Of a stretch of 64,000 nt of DNA, positions 58,258 to 64,000 are shown piece after piece; position 1 is the stretch's first letter, and every line of letters starts with the position of its first letter. Under the pieces are notes generated by a model, which was given only the letters and a program-made list of their open reading frames with translations, was not told the DNA's origin and did no database searches. This DNA is from Brachypterus glaber. Its lineage: Eukaryota > Arthropoda > Insecta > Coleoptera > Kateretidae. Location: the NCBI GenBank assembly GCA_958510825.1, contig OY294049.1, positions 5,146,001 to 5,210,000 on the forward strand. The letters run 5' to 3'. Position numbers and translations under genes: made by a program.

Positions 58258-58845
58258 CAGCGTTTTCACGTCAACTCTGATGTAATATTTTGAAAACGCT
58301 GCTATTGACAAAGTGACATTGGCCCTTTTAGAACCAAGCCACAGATATAAAACTCATTACATATTAAAGTCAAATGACCAATAAAACCGTAAAAAATAAA
58401 AAATATTAAAAAACAGAATTTTTAGTATTTTTTTATTATATAGGCAAGTAACCATCTGAAAGACGTCACGTCTGTGGCAGTGTGACTCAAAATTCACGTC
58501 TGTAGTTACGGGTTAAAATAAACTTAGATGTACTAGATAGATTTAGTAATTATACAGATAAAATGCTGTCCTAAAATTCAATACATCCTTTTTGCTGTTA
58601 CAAAAGTTAAATATTATTTTAATGTCTTTATAAAAAACTCTTTTCATATCAAATATTCTAATGTCTATATACCTTTAGAAATGTTCATGAATAATGAAAA
58701 TTTTCGAAAAATTGAGCAATAATATTATGTAGATTTAGCGACTAAGTTCTGGTGTTTTGTTTGTATTCTTCAACCCTTTTTTTCAGCTTAAAATAATATA
58801 AAAAGTCCAAACCGAGAGAGAAAATTTATTTTATGCTTACTCATA
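58258..58845 (+). repeat. Tandem duplication, unit 2
   Basis: The second copy has small indels in A/T runs and a few substitutions relative to unit 1 (for example CTGTGGCAGTGTG for CTGTGACAGTGTG). It keeps the GCTGCTATTGACAAAGTGAC form of the inverted pair, which is partly lost in unit 1. Confidence 0.93.
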
Positions 58846-59756
58846 TAAATTAAATTGTAAATTTAATGCATGATGTAACGTGTTGTTGAACAGTAAACAT
58901 TAAAAAAAAAGATTTACCAAAACGCAAACATAAACCACAGGGATGAAAAATAATATGGACTAAATAATTTATTTTTTAAAAAAGGAAGATATTAAAACGG
59001 ATAAAAGAAATTTAAATTTATGTGAAATGCGGTTCCATTTTTAAAACAAAGTAAAACCCTATTACAAAGAAACTAAATCGTATTGCCTACACTAATTAAG
59101 AGAATAAAATTTATTAAAGGATATTAAAAAAAAGTCCACAAATTTACTAAAAAATGTATTTCTGAGGATTTGCATGAAATTTTGATATGATGTAGTCCCT
59201 AGTCACCTGAACAATAATTATGAATTTCCAAACCGTTTTGGTATTTATAATTTAAAATGTTGTATTTCTTTTTAACATATTTTTGACACTAAATATTTTC
59301 ATTCGGAGTTTTCATTTTATTAGACGTTTTGAACATTTTCATTCGGCATTTTGGACATTACTATTGGCATTTTCACTATTCACACCCCCTAAAAAATGGC
59401 CCTGCTAATATTTTATAAAACCTTTTAATTAAAATTTATAGCCGGCACTCGGGCTCGGCTCTATTATAATAATTATGTTCCCTCAGTCATAATCTTTATT
59501 GAATCAGACACCTCAGAATTTTTAAAGCAGATTATAATTATTTATAAAATATTTTAAACACAAGTTTCTCAAGGATTTGCGTTTCGTAAAGATTTTCAGC
59601 GCCACAGGCATTTTTTTCTGAGGACCAAACACTTTACTTTTGTTAAAAACAAAACAAAATAATATATATTTGGAAATCTAGGAGTCTACGGTTCCCCCTG
59701 CCCGGGCACTCATACAGTGTGACTTAACAAAGAAATCATGTTTATGTTTAAGGGCA
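58846..59756. other. Unassigned DNA, probably intronic
   Basis: The direct repeat CATTTTCATTCGGCATTTTGGA/ATTCGGAGTTTTCAT near 59300-59370 is a tiny internal repetition. Nothing else is recognised. Confidence 0.45.
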
Positions 59757-59893
59757 TATCCACAGGCTCGCATAAGAACGTAATACATAACAATGTGATG
59801 TCGTAATTGGCTTGATGTGCCGCCATCTATCTTGTAAGCCAATCACGGCACCGCATTCTCATGTTTTATGTTCTTATGCAAGCTTCTGGATAG
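59757..59893. mobile_element. 137-bp MITE beside a splice donor
   Basis: TATCCACAGGCTCGCATAAG at the left and CTTATGCAAGCTTCTGGATA at the right are inverted, and the match extends to about 56 bp per arm through AAGAAC and CAATTGGCTT-like text. It ends 25 nt from the donor GT of the Ig exon. The 70-codon plus-strand frame at 59812 is not a gene. Confidence 0.87.
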
Positions 59894-59919
59894 GACTTAA
59901 AACTCATAGAATACTGTAC

Positions 59920-60065
59920 CTTGGTTCTCCTCAGCTGCCGCTTTCCTTTATACCAGGTGATGATTGCTGCAGGACGAGATCCTGCAGATTCGCAGGTTAC
60001 TTCGTATCGTTTGTCGGCCACTAGAGGGCTTACTGTCTTTAAAATGTCGGCCGTCAGCGGCTTTA
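59920..60065 (-). CDS. Internal exon, Ig-domain protein, Sidestep-like
   Basis: This 146-nt minus-strand exon encodes about 48 residues of an immunoglobulin domain. The sequence opens VKPLTADI, has a PL-rich strand, then YEVTCESAGSRPAAIITWYK with the conserved first Cys and the core Trp 13 residues later, and ends KGKRQLRRTK. The GSRPxAxITWxK pattern is what I associate with Sidestep-family cell-surface proteins of insects, which act as axon-guidance ligands for Beat receptors; that assignment is from memory of the family. An acceptor CTGTTACAG precedes the exon (phase 1 start) and the donor AAG|GTACAG follows it. The partner Cys and membrane segment must lie in other exons, none found here. 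The longer frame to 60147 reads intron. If it is functional, most of this window is intron or flank of that gene. Confidence 0.68.
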
Positions 60066-60227
60066 CTGTAACAGACAAATAAAAACATGAGAGCATGATT
60101 GTAAGACCAAGACAAACCAGGCTATAACAGAAGCAACTAAGCTTCACTTTAATTTATATTACCGTATACCTACTGTGGGGTGCGGGACTAAAATGTGGTA
60201 TTTTTGTAGTGTAGTAAATCTATTATA

Positions 60228-60650
60228 CAGAGCGGTCCAAAAGTCACACCCCCCCTTTAACTTTTTTTAAATAGAAAGGGGGTCGTGTGATACATCATTT
60301 TAAAGCTTATCGAATTCTCCATTTAACTATATATTTTTTTATTTTTTGTTTACAATTTTTTTTTTGGGTTTAAAATAGTGTTGGAAATGGGTATTTTTGT
60401 CAAAATTTCTCTAAAAAAATCAAACAGTTTTTTAAAATTGACTAATTTCATGATGAAAAAACGTAAATTAAACTGTTAAACTAACTTTAATTGACATAAA
60501 TAAAACTTTACAAAAAAAAAACTTAAAAAATCGCATTTTTGCCACAAAAAATTGAAATATCAAAACCTAAAAAATTAAAAAATATACAGTCCAATGGAGA
60601 ATTTTATTTGCTTTAAAATAATTTATCAGACGACCCCCCTTTCTGTTCAA
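60228..60650. mobile_element. TA-CAGAGCGGTCC foldback, right end lost
   Basis: After TA the element starts CAGAGCGGTCCAAAAGTC. AAATAGAAAGGGGGTCGTGTG faces ATCAGACGACCCCCCTTTCTG, and the interior pairs on through CATTTTAAAGC and TGGAGAATT. The terminal CAC...CTG at the right is not visible. Confidence 0.75.
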
Positions 60651-60719
60651 AAAAATGTTAATGTTATTTTAATATTATGACAATATAATAATTATATAAT
60701 TTTAAAAACAAAGTACTTC

Positions 60720-60800
60720 CATGAGCTTAAAGAAATCCAGTTTTAGGAAGTATATCGAGAGAAAATGCATTACATATCTTCACGGCTTGTCTTAAATTAA
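60720..60800 (-). mobile_element. Solo left end of repeat P, reversed
   Basis: GAGAAAATGCATTACATATC and TTCACGGCTTGT are the reverse complement of the P left marker, but lack the TACGCATTCC...TATTGC hairpin block found in the other copies. Confidence 0.65.
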
Positions 60801-60952
60801 TCAAATTAAAACAACAGAATTCACGAATGAATTGACCTTTGACTTTTGTTCTTTATCTAAAGTTTGTCTTTAGAAACACAGTCTAATCGAATTAAACAAG
60901 AAAAACAATAGCACAATACTAAACTTTTTAGCAGCAAAGTCAAAAAAATATA

Positions 60953-62135
60953 CAGGGTGTATTTGAAATAGCGTAGGAAATTTTAACAGGTGATTCTACA
61001 TGATAAAATATGACATAAAGTTCCTATAAACATATGTCTAAAAATGCGTCATAAGGGAGCTGCGCCCCTTTGAAATTGGCTAAAAAATCGGTTTTTATTT
61101 AATAACTCAGGAACCCTTTGAGATATATTAACGAGGTTTTGCACGTGAATGAATCCTAATAAGGCCCATCTTTGTATATCATTTTCACGTACTTATTTAA
61201 ACCAGGGGTGTGCGAAACGGGGGGGGGGGGGGGCTTATCAGTTTTTAGTCCAAATTTTTTTCTGTGTAACTTTTTTGCAATTTTATTTTTGAAATATGAT
61301 TCCTTGGGTCAAAATACATAAGAAAGGTACTCTTGTTGTAATACTGTAGGATTAACCGTTTTCGAGAAAAGTTCATTTGAAGGTGAAATTTCAAGGTTCG
61401 AGGACGAAAAATTAAATACTAAAATGTCGAAAACCAAAATTTTAATGATGCGGTGTTATTCTACATCAAAAACTAAGAAAAAAAGTTTCCATACATGTAG
61501 GTCGAAAAAACGTTTTTAAAGCTACCATAGCCCTTTAAAAATGGTGCATATTTAGGAGACCATAACTCCATTAGGATTGATTTTTGGAAGTACCTGTATA
61601 TGAGTTTTTTTTCTTAGTTTTTAATGTACATTCGCCATGCATTATTAAAATTTTGGTTTTCAACATTTTAGTATTTAATTTTTCGTCCTCGAACCGTGGA
61701 ATTTCACCTTCAAATGAATTTTTCTCGAAAACGGTTAATCCTACAGTATTACAACAAGAGTGCCTTTTTTATGTATTTTGACCTGAGGAATAATATTTCA
61801 AAAATAAAAATGCAAAAAGTTACACAGAAAAAAGTTTGGGACAAAAAACTGATAAGCCCCCCCCCCCCGTTTCGCACACCTCTGGTTGAAATAAGTACAT
61901 GAAAATAACACATAAAAACGGGCCTTGGTAGGATTAGTTGACGTGCAAAACCTCGTTGATATATTTTAAAGGGTTCCTGAGTTATTAAATAAAAACCGAT
62001 TTTTTTAGCCACTTTTAAAGGGGCGTAGCTCCCTTATGACGCATTTTTAGAGATATGTTTATAGGAACTTTTTGTCATATTTTATGATGTAGAATCACCT
62101 GTTAAAATTTCCTACGCTATTTCAGATACACCGTG
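60953..62135. mobile_element. Complete 1.18-kb foldback palindrome, TA target site
   Basis: The arms (60953-about 61530 and about 61560-62135) are inverted copies for almost their whole length. The ends are CAGGGTGTATTTGAAATAG and CTATTTCAGATACACCGTG, with TA outside both. Shared blocks include AATTTTAACAGGTGATTCTA, AACATATGTCTAAAAATGCG, AACTCAGGAACCCTTT, the G-run (61229-61243) facing the C-run (61857-61869), AATACTGTAGGATTAACCG and AAATACTAAAATGTCG. It codes for nothing; frames at 61584, 61696 and 61749 are arm text. It is the best-preserved member of a family with copies at 38150 and 54740 and a fragment at 11290. Confidence 0.95.
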
Positions 62136-62137
62136 TA

Positions 62138-62560
62138 TAAAGTTATACACGGAAAAAAAAATTATAGCTAGGAGCGCTATAACACACATACCAAGCAAAT
62201 TATAATCGCTTATTATATAAATACAAGGTTTTCTCTTACAATTATGGCAGTCAGTGTAAAAATTTATATGAAATACTTTAATTGTTTAGTGAATAATAAA
62301 ATATAACAAATAGTATGGCATTTATAGCTTAAATAGATTTAATTATTGTCCGTGCTAATAATTTTTATAATATAATAAAATTTCTGTAAATTTATAATAG
62401 TGCCTGTAATAAATATAATCGTGTCTGTAATATATATAATCGTTTCCAATTTTTTTTTAACATTTTTAGTTATTGTGTCCCTTATAATCTATAGCTTAAA
62501 TCACTATAATTTGCCACTGTTACCAAATATCTTATAATGTATAGCGCAGAGCCCACTAAT
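62138..62560. other. AT-rich DNA with short ATAATCG repeats
   Basis: The phrase (C/T)CTGTAATAAATATAATCGTG recurs loosely at 62402-62450. No gene is present. Confidence 0.45.
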
Positions 62561-62564
62561 TTCT

Positions 62565-62705
62565 TTCCGTGTATTTATAGTTATTATATTATTCACAGCG
62601 ACAGCGCTAGAATAAAATTATACGGTAGTTTCGAATTTTCAAAAAAAAAATCAAAAATCGTCCTAGACAAAAACTTCTTGGATATAAATTTGTTTCATGA
62701 AGCAA
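62565..62705 (-). mobile_element. Right end of repeat P, reversed
   Basis: TATTCACAGCGACAGCGCTAG and CGGTAGTTTCGAATTTTC are the reverse complement of the P right end. The match extends through AAAAATCGTCCTAGACAAA to the text at 28470-28590. The frame at 62537 is not a gene. Confidence 0.78.
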
Positions 62706-62730
62706 CTTTTTTTTTCAAATGTCCGTTTCC

Positions 62731-63428
62731 ACCAGGTGATTTGCGTAAGGGGTGTCCGCTATCTTGAATTTTAGTGGTGAGTGCGGTTACCTCGCTAAAT
62801 ATGCATCTTAAGATAAAACTATATAACCAGTTTTGTTAAGGAAAAAAATTCCAACAATTATTCTTTGGATCATTCTTTTAATATATTAATAACAACCGAG
62901 TAAATTCAAAAATAGCCATGTTGGAGGTGAAATTGTTTTTTTTCCATTTTTCTTAGGATCATTTTTTTAATATATCAATAACAATCGAGTTATAACTATT
63001 CAAAAATTGCCATGTTGGGGGTGATTGATTTTTTCGATTTTTCAGCCAAATTATTCGTCGGGGGATAAAAGTGGTTATAAGCAAACTTGTATATATTATG
63101 CCATCTGTAACCATACCAAAGTACATATGAAAATATATAATACTTAAAACTTATAGAGAATTTCAAGAGTTACAAGTTAGCTCATAACCACTTTTATCGT
63201 CCGATGAATAATTTGGCTGAAAACTGGAAAAAACGAATTTCACCTCCAACATGGCTATTTTTGAATTAACTCGGTTGTTATTAATATATTAAAAAAATGA
63301 TTCAAACAAAAATTGTTGAAAATTTACTCCTTAATAAAATTCGTTATATGAATTTTTATCGTAAGATGCATATTAAGCAACTCACCTCTAAAATTCAAGA
63401 TACACACATTACGCAAATCACCCGGTGA
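62731..63428. mobile_element. 698-bp foldback element
   Basis: The left end ACCAGGTGATTTGCGTAAGG is inverted to TTACGCAAATCACCCGGTGA. Pairing runs through GATGCATATT-type text, TTTTAATATATTAATAACAA, AACATGGCTATTTTTGAAT and CAGCCAAATTATTCGTCG to a loop near 63130. Inside the left arm, the AATATAT(T/C)AATAACAA...GCCATGTTGG(A/G)GGTGA block occurs twice (62878-62935 and 62965-63025). No coding frame is present. Confidence 0.92.
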
Positions 63429-63989
63429 AAAACTAACAGGAGGGTTCTGTTACCATACACTACTACCCTTTAAAATATCAGCCCCTGTACATTTATTGCA
63501 ATTTACATTTATTATTTGACTGGACTATAACACAAACAGGTTTAAAATTAAATATTCGATCTTAAACCGGGTGACACTAATGCAGCATCTCACAAATATC
63601 TAGCACAAACTTACAGTATTAGATAGAGAGATATGTCTGGGAAATTTATATTGGTTTTAGCCTCGGATCCACAGTGTGTTCAAAACTAATTATTTTTTTA
63701 ATTAACGCCAATAATTTAAATTGAAAATATTAAACACTATTAAAATAAATTCAATTTTAAATATTTGCTTCAATAAAAATACAATTTTCTGCAAGTCTTA
63801 AAAGTTTTCTTATCAAATTACATAAAAGTGTTCCTATGTGTTTTGTAACGTTACCACTACGAAGTAGAATTGGTTGTTGGCTACATTTAAGAATTTTAGG
63901 TTACCATAAATTACAAGTAAATTCACTTTCAACTGAGATACCACTAGAATCTCCTAGAAATATTTGAGGTTATGTAACTTTTTTCTATA
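63429..63989. other. Flank of the foldback and unassigned DNA
   Basis: 63429-63535 continues to match 2228-2340 in reverse, so the family's true end may lie beyond the palindrome. The remainder is unassigned. Confidence 0.5.
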
Positions 63990-64000
63990 CAGGGTGACCA
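63990..64000 (+). mobile_element. Left terminus of a TA-CAGGGTG element
   Basis: CTATACAGGGTGACCA at the window edge is the standard start of the TA-CAGGGTG elements. The body lies outside the window. Confidence 0.55.

Noticed and set aside
61584..62012. Three 65-87 codon frames
   Set aside because: All lie in the right arm of the 1.18-kb palindrome and have counterparts in broken frames of the other family members.

Overview
This window is AT-rich eukaryotic DNA that looks like insect genome, possibly beetle. The evidence is the density of short terminal-inverted-repeat (TIR) elements with TA target sites, the decayed non-LTR retrotransposons, an RTE-type 3' end common in insects, and one exon that reads like the insect Sidestep branch of the immunoglobulin superfamily. 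I infer the lineage; I cannot prove it. No complete host gene is visible. The only host coding sequence I can support is one 146-nt exon on the minus strand (59920-60065). The rest reads as a large intron and/or intergenic tract filled with layered mobile DNA. A 200-bp assembly gap lies at 49881-50080.

Layout. 1-1.9 kb: possible LTR end, then a decayed LINE reverse transcriptase (RT). 2.2-3.4 kb: foldback end, an AAAT array and a short copy of a dispersed hairpin-ended repeat (called P here). 3.5-6.2 kb: a satellite of about 13 units of 186-197 bp with a small retroposon inside it. 7-11.5 kb: MITEs and P remnants. 13.5-16.9 kb: a run of small TIR elements, a 280-300 bp tandem repeat and a 276-bp TTTA array. 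17.2-21.5 kb: TA-CAGGG foldback elements and a composite foldback element. 22-24.3 kb: an RTE 3' end and a second RT pseudogene. 25-28.6 kb: a GC-rich array inverted relative to one at 20 kb, and a P element carrying nested insertions. 29-36 kb: more TA-site foldbacks and element M4. 36.5-37.5 kb: a 976-bp palindrome. 38-40 kb: foldback interrupted by element M3. 40.6-44.3 kb: LINE fragment, MITE and a piggyBac-like TTAA element. 46-50.5 kb: several MITEs. 51.4-56 kb: GAA array, retroposon inserts and an interrupted foldback. 57.6-58.8 kb: a tandem 0.6-kb duplication. 59.7-60.1 kb: the Ig-domain exon with a MITE beside its splice donor. 60.2-63.4 kb: two large foldback palindromes. The last bases open another TA-CAGGGTG element.

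The most interesting pattern is a set of elements (M1 13502-13973, M2 26395-27297, M3 38510-39442, M4 32106-32971) that differ in sequence but share one design. Each has a TA target site, then an 11-12 nt purine-rich leader, then a core of about 13 nt of the form YTARYT. That core is repeated inside the element in both orientations. They look like non-autonomous transposons with iterated transposase-binding sites. No gene network can be reconstructed here. The layers of insertion give a relative chronology instead.
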